The notes under the pieces were generated by a model. It did no database searches and was not told where the DNA came from. It saw only the letters and a list, made by a program, of their open reading frames with translations. A stretch of DNA of 64,000 nt from Ceratopteris richardii. Lineage: Eukaryota; Streptophyta; Polypodiopsida; Polypodiales; Pteridaceae. Shown in pieces: positions 11,410-21,994 of this stretch. The position numbers and the translations under genes were made by a program. Numbering within the stretch: the first letter of the stretch is position 1; the number at the start of each line of letters is the position of its first letter. The DNA is taken from the NCBI GenBank assembly GCA_020310875.1, contig CM035439.1, forward strand, positions 136,170,753 to 136,234,752, read 5' to 3'.

Positions 11410-11620
11410 TACAAGAAGATAAAACTTACAATTGCACCAATACATAGTGCCGTGTGAACAAAATTCAAGTTGAGACTGAAGAAGAAACAACCTGTCAAAT
11501 CATCCTCAAGAGTGGGAAGGAAAGTAGAGATAAATCATGAGACTGAGTCACAACAATTGTTAGAAAGAGATAACGATAAATGTAGATTCAATGGTGAAGA
11601 GATGATGAAGTCATGAGTGC
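11410..11620 (+). repeat. Dispersed repeat X, copy 1
   Basis: This stretch is clearly similar to 58762-58970. Shared blocks include ACAAAATTCAAG, GAAACAACC, CAAATCATC and GAAAGAGATAA. The second copy carries a longer open frame, basic and lysine-rich, that I do not recognise. In both loci X lies downstream of an E-type gypsy remnant, so it may be part of the same composite repeat. Confidence 0.6.
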
Positions 11621-12169
11621 CACACCCAAAGGAGTAGAGAAATGTAGCTCATGTGAGGGGAGGCACAATCAGAAGAAGCAAATTGCACCATTTCCAAAAT
11701 TCTAGAATGCTACAAAGATGCAAAAAAGGCATAGCTAGAAGAAGCAAACATTGCACTATTTGCAAAACTACGCAATGTTTGAGGGAAGTAGAAAGGGGTC
11801 AAGAAGACATTTTTCGTGTCCAAGCACATTCTTTGACTATGTTGCATGGTTGTATGGATCAATTGTACAATCATAATAAGTCTTCATGCATTTTCCAACT
11901 TATTAGTGTTGATCGTTGGACAATGAAAAGGCACTCTTCTTTCCACCATGATGGTTAGGAGGTGGCCACGAGACATGAGATCTAGTATGTGGTATGAGAT
12001 TGGCTCCGGTGCGAGCCTCCCCCATGTCTTTCCCAACTCGGGAGTCATTCATGTCTAGTGCAACTCGGGAGTCATTCATGTGGTATATATTGTATGTTCA
12101 ATGCTTTACGATAATATGAAGATACTTCAAGCTGCACACAACCAAATCAAGGAAATTCAAGAAAGAAAC
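11621..12169. other. Gene-free stretch
   Basis: I see no coding potential or recognisable element here. It contains a small imperfect repeat (CTCGGGAGTCATTCATG, twice near 12041-12079) and, just to its right, a purine-rich GAAA/GAAG run at about 12183-12222. Confidence 0.5.
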
Positions 12170-12803
12170 AGGCAAGAAAAAAGTTTGAGAGAAAGAAAAG
12201 AAAAGAAAGAAGGAAAGAAAGTGAAACTGGCATGATGTGTGTGGCTTTCCTTCAACAAGGGCAGAGAAATATATCACACCATCCGGAGAACGTCAATAAT
12301 ATAAAAGAGTCAATAAAATCACGATTGGGCAGCTAGAAAACACATGCTCCATTTTGTGCAAGCCAAGGAGTCCTACAGCCTAAGGAGCTTAGGTAGAATG
12401 CACTTATCAAATTTCATATTTTTTGGACATTGTTTGACACTTCAAAAGTAGCTTGGGACATAATTTTTTGATTAGGTGAGTCATCAAATGTAAGGTTGAT
12501 CAAATCACCTCAAAAACTATAAAAAGATCTAGAGACCTCATTTTTGGGGTTATCTAGTTTGAGATGAGAGCATTTTAAGAGATCTTTTTTACTTTGAGTA
12601 ATGAATGCAACGATTTTTCCTTCCATTGTCTCTCCTATTGCCTCTTCCATGTGTGTGTATGTGTGTGTGTGTCTGCTATAATAGCATGCTTCTAACCATC
12701 ACCTTCATGCAGATCACTCATTCATGATCCTTATATCTCTACGGGTTGACAATTAAGGAGCTGGAGCTCCACGATATGATATTCATCCTTGTCTAGAGCA
12801 ACA
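12170..12803 (+). repeat. Degenerate 5' LTR of element D
   Basis: The right two thirds align with the A and C LTRs: CTCCATTTTGTGCAAGCC at 12349, TATAAAAAG at 12518-12526, a CTCATTTTTGGGG block, a GT-rich run near 12650-12672, CGGGTTGACAA and a terminal GAGCAACA followed by CCAAGCTTGG. The left edge is not recognisable and is placed by comparison with the length of the C LTR, so it may be off by 100 bases. Confidence 0.65.
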
Positions 12804-12810
12804 CCAAGCT

Positions 12811-12828
12811 TGGCCCCATTGCTGGCGA
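12811..12828 (+). promoter_or_regulatory. Degenerate primer-binding site of element D
   Basis: TGGCCCCATTGCTGGCGA lies a few bases after the LTR end and matches the tRNA-Asp-type site of element C (TGGCGCCGTTGCCGGGGA) at most positions. Confidence 0.65.
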
Positions 12829-13094
12829 CATGCTCATGCACGAATGTGTGATGGTAAGAGTGTTAGGAGATAGACATTGGAAGGTAAGTAATTAGAGTTT
12901 TTTCACTTGTTTTAGTGTTCTATTACCTCATAATAACTTCTCATACCACCACTCAACATAGCTATACATCACCATCTTCATCAACATTTTAGATTTTTAT
13001 CCATATCCACCTTCATTCTCCTCATTTCTCTCATTTGTCTGTGTTATTGAATGAGAGAGAGTGTGATTTTTCATGTTTTTGAGTTGATGCACAG

Positions 13095-14712
13095 GATTCC
13101 ATACCAGCATAGAGTGCAACAAGCTATATAGGTGAGAGTTTTGTGAACTTTTCATCATTTTTTCCGTTATCGTAGCCTATTGTGATAGGTTGTCAAAGTA
13201 CAGATCTTTAGTGCACGTCTATAGCAGTGACAAGGGCACCTCAACACCTCTTGGAGCACTAGGTTCACCATTGGAATTGTAAGATTTGGCTACCATTGGA
13301 TAGGGTGGCATCATCACAACAACTAGCACCCTCGTGATGGCCAATCACATCGTGATGCTCCCATGCTATCACGATCATCCACACCATCGTGATGGTTAGC
13401 CCCATTGTGATGCTCCCATGCCATCATGATCATCCATACCATCAGAACGATTAGCACCATTGTAGCGATCCAAGACCATCGTGATATTCTATGCCATTGC
13501 AACAGTCTAGGCCATCATGATGGTTCTAGAAAATCTTGATAGCACCCTTGTTTGAAATAAATTAAGGTTGCAATTTGTTTGGCCAATTTTTCATATTTTT
13601 TGAAATATTTAGGGTGCTTACAAGGCCTCCAATGTAAGCAAATGCCTACACCATAAAGAATCAAGGCGAGAAGCAATGCTTGGGAGACTTCTTGAGTTCT
13701 CAAGGACATACCAAGGGTGGAAAAAAAGAGCTTGCCTTAAGGTTGGAAATTCATTAAACCTCCTTTGTCAATTCAAGCCTAAGCAAGGATGCAACTCTAA
13801 TACTTAAGCACTCAAGGTAAGTTAGTCCTATCAAGGATTATAACACATAATTGGATACCCTAGGAGAATAGGAGCACAGAGTTCTTTGTTAACAAAGAAA
13901 TTGATGAAGCTTTCTAGAGGTTTAGACCTGAAAAACCTATAAATGTAACCAAACTCATTATATATGAATTTAAGTATCCACATGTCCCAAGAGAGATCGT
14001 CTATATGGATAAAGGTTTGTAAAGGATTCCACACCATCAAAGAGCTCAACAAGCTATGCAGGTGAGAATTTTGTGAATCGTTTCGTCCGTCATCTTAGCC
14101 TATCATGATAGTCCATCAAAGTACATATCATTAGTGCACATCTATAGTAGTTTCAAGGGCACCTCAGAGCCTCCTTCGAGCACTAGGTTCACCATTAGAA
14201 GTGTAAGATTTGGAGACCATTGCGATAGGCTGGCATCGCCATGACAACCAGTACCATCGTAATGGCCAACCCCATCGCGATGCCCCAATTCCATCATGAT
14301 CATCCAACCCATCTTGATGATTAGTCCTATAGTGATGCTCCCATGGTATCATGATCATCCATACCATCACAACGGTTAGCACCATTGCAATGATCCAAGA
14401 CCATCATGATAGTCGAGGCCATTGCGATGGTCTAGGCCATCACAATGGTCTGAGACAGTTGTGATAGGGCCCTTATTTGGAAGAAATTAGGGTTGCAATT
14501 TTTTGACAAAATTTTCGTATTTTTTGAAATTTTTTGGTGTGCTTGTTGGTCCTCCAAAGTAAGCGAATGCGTGCACCATAAGGAATCAAGGCAAGAAGCA
14601 ATGTTTGGGAGACTTCTTGAGCAATTGAGGACATACCCACTGTGGAAAAAAAGAGCTTTCCATAAGGTTGGAAATTTATAAAACCTCCTTTGGCAATTCA
14701 ATTCTAGGTTAG
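13095..14712 (+). repeat. Duplicated leader segment of D (13095-13782 and 14025-14712) with ATCGNGAT arrays
   Basis: Two copies of a roughly 690-bp block lie 930 bases apart. Each begins GATTCCA, continues with an array of short units built on ATCGCGAT/ATCGTGAT/ATCATGAT cores (about 13315-13530 and 14225-14460), and ends with a shared non-array stretch containing CACCATAA and GGAGACTTCTTGAG. A piece of gag (about 13830-14024) lies between them. Most cores show TG or CA where C's array has CG, as expected from long-term deamination of methylated CpG. The intact core CATCGCGATG survives near 14274. Confidence 0.75.
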
Positions 14713-14980
14713 GACTTTGTTGTAGTTCTTAAGAAACTATTGAGGGTTGAACAAGTTCAATATCATTTCACTCAATACAATGCTTTTGGATTAACCATGA
14801 AGAATACTACCCTAACATCGCTCCAGTCCTTGCATTAAGGAAAATGTAGGGAAATTAATCAATTGCTCAAAGCCTTTATTATAGAATTCTCTAAGCACAA
14901 AATTAAACACAATAGTTTGTCGTTAATCCATAGGTTTAAGTAGACTCCATAGGAAACTGTTAGGTTACACGCATCCATGA

Positions 14981-14985
14981 GCTAC
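14981..14985 (+). other. Left target-site duplication of element B (imperfect)
   Basis: GCTAC directly before the 5' LTR pairs with ACTAC directly after the 3' LTR (43711-43715), matching at four of five bases. Together with D gag sequence on both sides this fixes the insertion point. Confidence 0.7.
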
Positions 14986-15039
14986 TGTTAGCTCCGAAAA
15001 TGGTTGATTTTTATGCCCTAATGTGGTTTTATTTGGCAG

Positions 15040-15245
15040 GAAATTTGTTTGATTTCAGGTATTGCAGAATGATTTTGATAATTGATGAGAAGCATGCGGA
15101 GATATTGGTTGCAGGGATGTGGAGAAAAGGTTTCACTTGAAAAAGGCCATTGTACTTTTGATGTTGGAGGATACTTTATCATCAAGGGTTCTGAGAAGGT
15201 CTTGATAACACAAGAGGAGAAGTCCAGAAGGCTTAATTGCACATC
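15040..15245 (+). pseudogene. RNA polymerase second-largest-subunit fragment, probably Pol IV/V type, in 5' LTR of B
   Basis: The translation contains EKGHCTFDVGGYFIIKGSEK followed by VLITQEEKSRRL, the strongly conserved block in the N-terminal half of second-largest RNA polymerase subunits. IIKG instead of IING argues against Pol II, and KG-(D/H)-C-x-FD instead of CPLDP argues against Pol III. From family knowledge this points to the NRPD2/NRPE2 type shared by Pol IV and Pol V, but I cannot align it here. Splice-acceptor-like sequences precede it (TTTATTTGGCAG at 15028-15039, TTGATTTCAG at 15050-15059), so genomic DNA, not mRNA, seems to have been captured. Only about 50 codons are present; it is non-functional as a polymerase gene. 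Confidence 0.65.
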
Positions 15246-15309
15246 CTTACGTAATGGTAGGGGTCTTCATGCAAGATATCCCTTGGCAAATAAGGGAATT
15301 ACATCACCT

Positions 15310-15690
15310 TTGTATGTGCTCTCAAGGCATGCGCCATTACTGAATATGGCTGTGATGAGAAGGCATTGAGTTGCTTGGAGTGGATGCAACTGGATGGTGT
15401 GAGCCCTAGTAGTGCAACTTATGTGTGCAGTTTGAAAGCCTGCGGACCAGCAGCAAATACTGTACGCCAATTACATCTTGAAATTACGAAGAAAGGTTTT
15501 GAGGATAATGACCGTGTTGGTAATGCTCTAGTGGACATGTATGGAAAGTGCAGCTTGCTAACAGATGCCCATTGTACTTTTGAAAGGTTGCCATCACAAG
15601 ATGTGATTGCATATACTGCTCTTAATTCAGGATATGACGAGCGTGGGTTTGTTCAAAGGGCCCTTGAAATTTTGAACCTCATGGTTCAGA
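15310..15690 (+). pseudogene. PPR protein fragment in 5' LTR of B
   Basis: The segment reads as roughly three pentatricopeptide repeats of the PLS type, with GVSPSSATYVCSLKACG, then VGNALVDMYGKCSLL, then LPSQDVIAYTALNSGYDERG. PPR proteins bind organellar RNA. The VTF/TYVCSLKACG style is common in large PPR families of seed-free plants. It has neither the start of a PPR gene nor its targeting peptide or C-terminal domains, and it runs into an unrelated 31-bp repeat. It is a captured piece, not a gene. Confidence 0.85.
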
Positions 15691-15698
15691 AAAGGGGG

Positions 15699-15780
15699 GC
15701 TCTGACGAAAGAACAGAAAAAAGGGAGTGGGGCTCTGACGAAAGAACAGAAAAAAGGGAGTGGGGCTCTGACGAAAAAAA
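15699..15780 (+). repeat. 31-bp tandem repeat, about 2.5 copies
   Basis: The unit begins GGCTCTGACGAAAGAACAG and recurs at 31-base spacing, ending in an A-rich run. The 3' LTR has the same array at about 41057-41140 with a few differences. It lies exactly at the downstream edge of the PPR fragment, so it may mark a junction. Confidence 0.85.
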
Positions 15781-16419
15781 AAAACCCAGAAAAGGGGGCG
15801 GCTGATCTTGCTAAAAAAGGTGGCTGGAGTTTAATTTTTTGGGGGCTGTTGTTTTGTTCCCATCTGTAGAAGGGGGGAAGTTCTTAAGGGCTCACATCTC
15901 TTAGAGGAGTGGCCCCCCATTTCGTTTTTCTTTTTTGGTCTTGCTTTCGTGGTGCTCACAGATATCAGAAGACAGGAAGAGCAGACGAGGGGTGCGCGAA
16001 AAAGGGCCACAACGGCTGCAGGCATTGAAGACGGGGGGGGGGGGGGGCAGCAGTCGGGTGGGTGTGCCTAACAGCTCGACCCAATGTGTTATGGGGTGCT
16101 GTAGATGCATTTGTACTGGCACCTCTACAGTTTGAAAAAGAAGGCATTACGTCGCAGAAGTTACGGGAGGAAAAGTCTCTCTCGTTGCGCACACAGAGGA
16201 GTGAGGGGAGGCAGACCTGGAGCTGATAATCGAAGGGGGACAGGTGGTTCTTCATGGCAATTACTCATCAATGAAGGAGCGTATGCTCTCTGACGATGCA
16301 GGGGGTCGGAGCCAGCAGCAGCACTTGGGCGCCTTTTGGTAGCTGAAAGGTGCATATGGAGGGTTCATCATATACTTCGGACCGGCACAGTTCTGCAGTT
16401 AGTTCATCTTATAAAACAG

Positions 16420-17960
16420 AAAGAATTGATGGCTGTGAAGTTTTCCACAGAAACTTGACATATGGCAAAACAACCATACATTTTGTAGAATGCGGGAATT
16501 CAGATGGAGAAGCGGTGAGATAATAGCATCTTTGCCATGGTGAACTTTTGTCATATGTCCTTTTTTTGCATATCATGTAGCATATGCAGCATTTGATCAC
16601 TAAACTTTTAAGTTTTGTTAAGGATTTGAATTCATAATGTGCAGCTACTCGAAGGCTACAACCCGCATAAAGTCTAGGCCTATCGAATTAGAGGGGTTAG
16701 TGTTTGGGAGAGGTCGTAGCAAATGGCTATTTTGAGAGTTTGTTACTGTGTTACTCGCCCAAATAAGGAGAGAACTTACAATTTATTTAAGATTCACGAG
16801 TAAATATCTTATGCATTTCACCTATCACTAGAAGCCTAATTTCTCAATTGTCCTTGCCAAATTGTGTTTTCATCTTATGCTGGACCATCAATAGAACATG
16901 ATCAAGATGTATGGATGACAAGGCGATGAGGTCTTCTCTGTATGAGACATCAAATGACATTGAGGACTTGGAGAAGCATTCAAGTTCAGGGTGAAAGGCC
17001 TTATGATGGCAGATTTTTTTGTTTCTCATGCAAGGACAGGAGATAATGCGGTTGAAGGAAGTGCATGCTGTGGGGTAGTGAGTTAAGCTGTGTGATTGGA
17101 ACATGGTTGATGATGGAGTAATGTTGGTAAACTTCATTGCGTAGAATTGATCAGGGCATGAGTCTGTGTAGCGAACACATATGCAAGGTGCGTAGGAGGC
17201 AGTGAATGGTTGTATTAAATAAATACATGGGATGAGTTAGTATTCTTGTTGTTTTAGAAAGCGAATGTGAACAAAAAAAAATGGTGGTAAATTAGGAAAC
17301 AACGTGCGGTAATGACATTGATGCACGGTTCAATTCACTTTATCAAGCTATAATGCTTTATTATTTTAAGCCTGTGAGCCCAAATATTTGAAAGCATACT
17401 TTGTTGTAGGGTGCTTCTTATTTTAGGAATATGCAGTTGATTGATGGTCTTGTTTTGTTATAGATGTATGCAATGTACATTCAAAGGATCAGTGAAGGGG
17501 AGTGCATATTTTTATTGATGGTTTAAATTAAGAATTTTATTGATTACATGAACAGGTCATTCTTGTGCATGGTTTTCCAAATTTCTGGTTTGTTTGGAAA
17601 AACCAATTAAGAACTCTTGGAGAAGCAGGCTATCGTGTAATAGCCCCAGATTTAAGAGGCTACAATACATCTTCAAGGCCTACAACAGTCAAAAGTGATG
17701 GTCAAGATCATGTAACTTATGACTTGCTTCAGTTGGTGAATTGCTGCAGTAAAGATCAAGCAGTTTTGATGTATGGAAGTTTTAGGTACAGGAGCTTGAC
17801 ATGATCAAAATTCAAGGTGCACCCAACTTTGAGCTGAAGGCATGGGGCCATCACGCTATGAAGTATAATCGAGTGGGCCATGATTGGGGTGGAGTTGCTG
17901 TTTGGGCATTTGCAGAGATGTTTCCGAATAGGGTGAAGAAGATGATTTTGAGAGTGGGCA
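16420..17960 (+). pseudogene. Epoxide-hydrolase-like alpha/beta hydrolase fragment with retained intron, in 5' LTR of B
   Basis: An exon-like piece ending near 16514 reads TIHFVECGNSDGEA, followed by a GTGAGATAA donor-like site. After about 1.04 kb the acceptor-like ATGAACAG (17548-17555) is followed by VILVHGFPNFWFVW and GYRVIAPDLRGYNTSSRP. A further piece at about 17862-17940 reads VGHDWGGVAVWAFAEMFPNRV. HGFP (oxyanion hole) and GHDWGG (nucleophile Asp) are the signature motifs of soluble epoxide hydrolases. The second strand-helix unit is followed by diverged sequence and the C-terminal catalytic part is absent. The preserved intron position shows that genomic DNA was captured. Confidence 0.8.
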
Positions 17961-18220
17961 ATAGGTAAAGGGAAGAGTGTGAGAAAGAGAGAGTGCACGA
18001 GAGAAGGTTCAGACATATGTGTGTGCAGATGAGTGCATGTGTGTACGAGGGTATGTGAGAGGGTGTATATGTGTTGGTGTGTGCATGTGTGTAAGAGGAG
18101 AAAGGAAAGGAATAGAGAAAAAGGGGAAGTAAGAATGTGCGAGGGTGTGTGTGAGTGTATAAGAGTGTGGAAAAAGAGCGTGTGAAAGCATATGTATGCG
18201 TATGGGTGAAAGAGAGTTGG
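17960..18220 (+). repeat. GT/GA-rich degenerate repeat in LTR of B
   Basis: Low-complexity sequence of GTGTGTG, GAGAGAG and GGGTATGTGAGAGG-like words. The long Thr/His/Ser-rich frames on the opposite strand are a by-product of this composition. Confidence 0.75.
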
Positions 18221-18355
18221 GAAAGGTGAGGGCATAAAATCATCACTTGAGGGATAATTATGTGCTCCAGGTGATCCAAATGGACCGATTCCGAGGGATT
18301 TAAACCAATTAAAGTCTCATATAATCATTTGTTCCGTGGGCTCAAGAGCCTTTCA

Positions 18356-18462
18356 TTTGGTGCGTTTTCCGGGAATTAGCTTGGTACGTCTCTATAAGAG
18401 AGTGCCATAGGTTCGCCTAGCGCCACAGGTTGGCCGAGCTTGTGGACCCCACGATCTAGTAC
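18356..18462 (+). promoter_or_regulatory. Primer-binding site and short leader of element B
   Basis: TGGTGCGTTTTCCGGGAA begins at 18358, two bases after the LTR. A TGG start at this place is what a tRNA-primed site needs; I could not assign the tRNA. The leader to the first gag methionine at 18463 is only about 100 bases, in contrast to the 2-kb leader of element C. Confidence 0.65.
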
Positions 18463-21031
18463 ATGAGCGAGGGGAGCTCATCGTCAGTAGCAACACGAAC
18501 TCAAAGAGAAGAACGCGCTCAGAGGAGAGCCCTTGAAAGAGAAAGAAGAAGGTGGGAACCACCAGGTGAGTGGACCTCGATTGGCTCGAAGAAATCAGTC
18601 AAAAACGTGTACTCCTGTAGGAGAGTCGCAAATCAAGTGCGAAAGTTTGAAGGAGGGACCACGTGTATTAAATTTTTGGGATCGAAGTGATATCGATATC
18701 ACACCTCTGTTCGAAATGGCTCAGTGGATTTCAGTTCACTTGGGGGACTTCACCAAGTTTTCAGGTACTTGGGACGAAGATCTGGATAGTTTTATCCAGT
18801 TGTTTGAGGTTACCTGTGAGGCCAATGATGTAGTTGACCCGGATCAAAGGTTGAGAATTTTTCCGGCTATTCTCCGTGATGAGGCAGCCAATTGGTATGG
18901 GAATCTAACACCACAAGAGCGTGGAACTTATCAGATGCTCAAGGAAGCCTTCTTGGCAAAGTTTCGACGACAAGGCTTCCAAGATAGATTGGCCCAACAA
19001 ATGGATTATTTGCGACAAGGAGTCAACGAGAGCATCGATAACTACATTCAGAGAATGGAAACATTAGTAAGAAAGATGGGCGTGAATGCCCCAAATGATG
19101 AGACATTGAAACGTAGATTCATTTCAGGATTGCGAGATCCTACGGCACAGTAGCATATCAGCCTGACAAGACCTGCGACCTTAATGGATGCTAAGGAACA
19201 AGCAAGGCTTTGGGAGGAAGTACAATTATGCCAACAAAGGAAGATGGAGCTCTTATACGAGCCTATGGGAGGCCCAGGAAACATACCGATGAAAGATCCT
19301 GGCCAAGGAAGTCCCGCATTGACGACCCCAGCTTTTGTAGCTGCCACTAGCATGCCAGGCGAGGTAAAGCCTGCGCTAACCGAAGAACGAATATTAGAGT
19401 TGGTCACACAAGCTATAAAAGCTGCCACAATAACTCAAGAGACATACACAGTAAAACCAGAGGTCACAACAAACCCGAATCAAGTGCTTCGATCAAATAC
19501 ATGGTGTGGAAAATGCCATGGTTACGGCCATTTGGCTTCAGAATGCCCCACAGTCTCGAGAGTATTCACAGACAGGTTGCCACCTAGGATGCGTTGTACT
19601 TTTTGTGGAAGAACAAATCACACAGAGGACCGATGTTACAACAAGAGAGCCTATGAAGAAAGGACTATGAAATCAGGAGATACAAGAGAAAGACCTTACA
19701 CGGGATTGCCCGCTCAAAGTGTACCACCTACATCTCGTTGGGAAAACAGACCGACTTATGGATATGGTGATCAGGGTCAAGGAGGAGACTATCCAAGAGG
19801 AGCCACGCGTGATCAAAGAAGAGATGGTCCAATCCAGTGCTGGAGATGTCATGGCTTTGGCCATACTCAATCTAGATGTCCAAACGAAAAGAAGCCAATT
19901 GATTATACTCCATTATGTAGGTACTGTAGTGGGGAGGGCCACTTTGATGAGGATTGTCCAAAACGAAGAGCTTCCGCCGGCAAGGAAAAAGGACCAGTAG
20001 GGTCCTCGAACTATGTTGATACTCAGATGCATCCCACATCAGGAGCTCAAGAGCACGTTCCTACGATCGGAGTAGTGTTCAAGACACCGAACCCTCAAGA
20101 GGGTTCTAGCTCGTCAATGCACTTTGTGGATGCTTACGAGGCCAAGAAACCACACAAAGATCCAACTGTGGCAGTAGTCACAAGGACTCAAGAGTACTCG
20201 AAGAAGAATCCAGGAGGCGAAGGTGAAGAAGGGAGTCAAGAGAGGATAGCTGAACACGAAGAGGTAGAGAACCAAGTTGGAGGATTTGTTGAGCAGCAAG
20301 AGTTTGAGGATGGGGAAGAGGTTGAGATCCTTCCACCAGTAACCAAGGAGTTTGTGCCGGGCATAGCACCATTCCCTGAAAGATTGAAAGCTCCTAAGAT
20401 TAGAAAGGAAAGAAAAAGTTCGGAAGAAGTGGATATTGTAAAGTTGCTCGCTGACACGGAAGTCACGCTGGACATTGGCACATTGCTAAAATGTTCACCT
20501 GCTTATAGGAAACAATTCTACAACGAATATATTAAGAAGCCGAGGAAAGCTCGAGATAAAAATAGACAAGATAAGGATGTCCAAGGAATCATTCAAAGTA
20601 TTACGACGCAAATTGATTCAAATGCTCCAGCTGTGACGGTCGAAATTAAAGGATATGCAGTCCCTGGTGCTCAGTTAGATAGTGGAGCCGCAGTCAATCT
20701 GATGACTGAGTTTATGATGAAAGCTTTGGGCCTCAACCACATGGAAGAGACGCCGATGTCTTTGAGAATGGCGGATCAAACACAAGTGAAGCCTGCGGGT
20801 CTTTTGAAGAATGTAAGTACAGTTGTGGGTGGTCTAGAGTTTAAGGTTGATTATCAGATAGTAAGACCAAGGACCTCAGAGGCTACCTTCTCGATCCTAC
20901 TTGGACGGCCATGGCTGGTGCAAGCCGAATGTGTGCATGACTGGCGCACAGGTTTTATTTCAATAGGGCCAAAATCTGATCGGATTCAAATACAAGTATC
21001 CCACCCTCGAGCAACAAGAAGAAGACAATAA
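18463..21031 (+). CDS. gag-pro: Gag and protease region of element B
   Basis: A basic, Arg-rich N-terminus is followed by a Retrotrans_gag-type capsid domain (about 18700-19150: WISVHLGDFTKFSG, DEAANWYGNL, FRRQGFQDRL). Next come four CCHC-type knuckles (about 19500-19975), starting CGKCHGYGHLASEC, CTFCGRTNHTEDRC, CWRCHGFGHTQSRC and CRYCSGEGHFDEDC. After an acidic linker the aspartic protease follows (about 20620-20990) with QLDSGAAVN and ILLGRPWL. Gag packages the element RNA and the protease matures the polyprotein. The region has about one break. Confidence 0.85.
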
Positions 21032-21042
21032 TAGTCGATGAG

Positions 21043-21994
21043 ATGGACAAGAAGGAGAAGGAGAAAGCAAGGCACGATATTGCACGAGCTAGGTTTTCTT
21101 TGAACACGGACACCTACAAGAATCTGCTTCAAGACGGGTTCAACTTGCAGCTCTTTAAGAATCAAGACACAAAGATGGGAGAGTATCAAAATCCATTGCT
21201 CTATAACGATGATTCGGACCAGGAGTTGCTGGGATGGTTGACACATACAAGTAAATTTGATTGCTACATGTTGAGTATAGACACAAGTAAAAACAAAGCT
21301 ACTCAATCCCTGGAGAAGAGAACTTCAAGAGAAGAGTTGAAACTAGAGCTAGCTCCGACAATGGAAGTACAACAGTTGAGAGAAAGAGTTAGAATGCTAG
21401 AAGCAGAGATTCTAAAGAGAAGTCGAGAATTGGAAAAGGAAGCGAAGAGTAAGACTAAAGTGTCGGAAGCCATTGCAAAAGCTGCATTAAAGAAATTAGG
21501 TTCAATTGAAACAGAGCAAAACAGTTATTTACTGGCCAACCATGCACGCGTGACCGGAGAGCACATTCCAATCACAGTGTCATCGAGAAATAAGGAATAC
21601 TCGCGAGAAGCTCAGTTGGAAAAATGGGAAGTTTTTCCAGAAAAGTTCTTGAGTGTAGGGTTAGAGCTACCAGACAGGGTACGAGATTGTATTAAAACGA
21701 CACTCAAAAATTTCAGCGAGGCCTTTGCATGGTCATACAGTGATCTGAGAGGAATTGATCCCCAAATCTGCCAACATTATATAGACTTGGAAGAAGGCAC
21801 ACGACCAATATGTCAACGACTCAGGCGAACGAATCCAGTCTACTCGGAATTGATCAAGTTGGAATTGACTAAGTTATTGGAAGCAGGATTCATATATCCT
21901 ATCGCATCCAGTGAATGGGTATCACCAATTGTAGTTGTTCCGAAGAAAAATAAGAAAATCCGTATTTGCATAGATTATCGCAAGTTGAACGAGC
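21043..21994 (+). CDS. pol: Linker and start of reverse transcriptase of element B
   Basis: A coiled-coil segment rich in Glu, Lys and Arg (about 21350-21500) precedes the reverse transcriptase start, which reads EAFAWSYSDLRGIDPQICQH and later EWVSPIVVVPKKNKKIRICI. The domain is interrupted at 21994 by element C and its remainder lies beyond 35886. The frame running on past 21994 enters LTR sequence of C and is not part of pol. Confidence 0.85.
21990..21994 (+). other. Left target-site duplication of element C
   Basis: CGAGC before the 5' LTR is repeated exactly at 35881-35885 after the 3' LTR. Confidence 0.95.

Larger units (their letters stand above)
14986..18355 (+). repeat. 5' LTR of element B (3370 bp)
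   Basis: It starts TGTTAGCTCC and ends GAGCCTTTCA, directly before the leader motif TTTGGTGCG. The 3' LTR (40346-43710) is the same sequence. Most plant gypsy LTRs are 0.3-2 kb, so this is very long. Much of it is a patchwork of host gene pieces: an RNA polymerase second-subunit fragment (about 15040-15245), a PPR fragment (about 15310-15690), an epoxide-hydrolase-like fragment with an intron (about 16420-17960), a 31-bp tandem repeat (15699-15780), a G run (16029-16048) and a GT/GA-rich stretch (about 17960-18220). Confidence 0.92.

Noticed and set aside
15040-15245. A host RNA polymerase gene exon in place
   Set aside because: The same segment is in both LTRs of B, with LTR edges and insertion duplication outside it, so it is cargo.
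15310-15690. A functional PPR gene
   Set aside because: Only about three repeats, no start, no targeting peptide, no C-terminal domain; it lies inside an LTR and is duplicated with it.
17756-18279. Thr/His/Ser-rich proteins on the minus strand
   Set aside because: They are translations of a GT/GA-rich low-complexity stretch in two overlapping frames, repeated in the other LTR.
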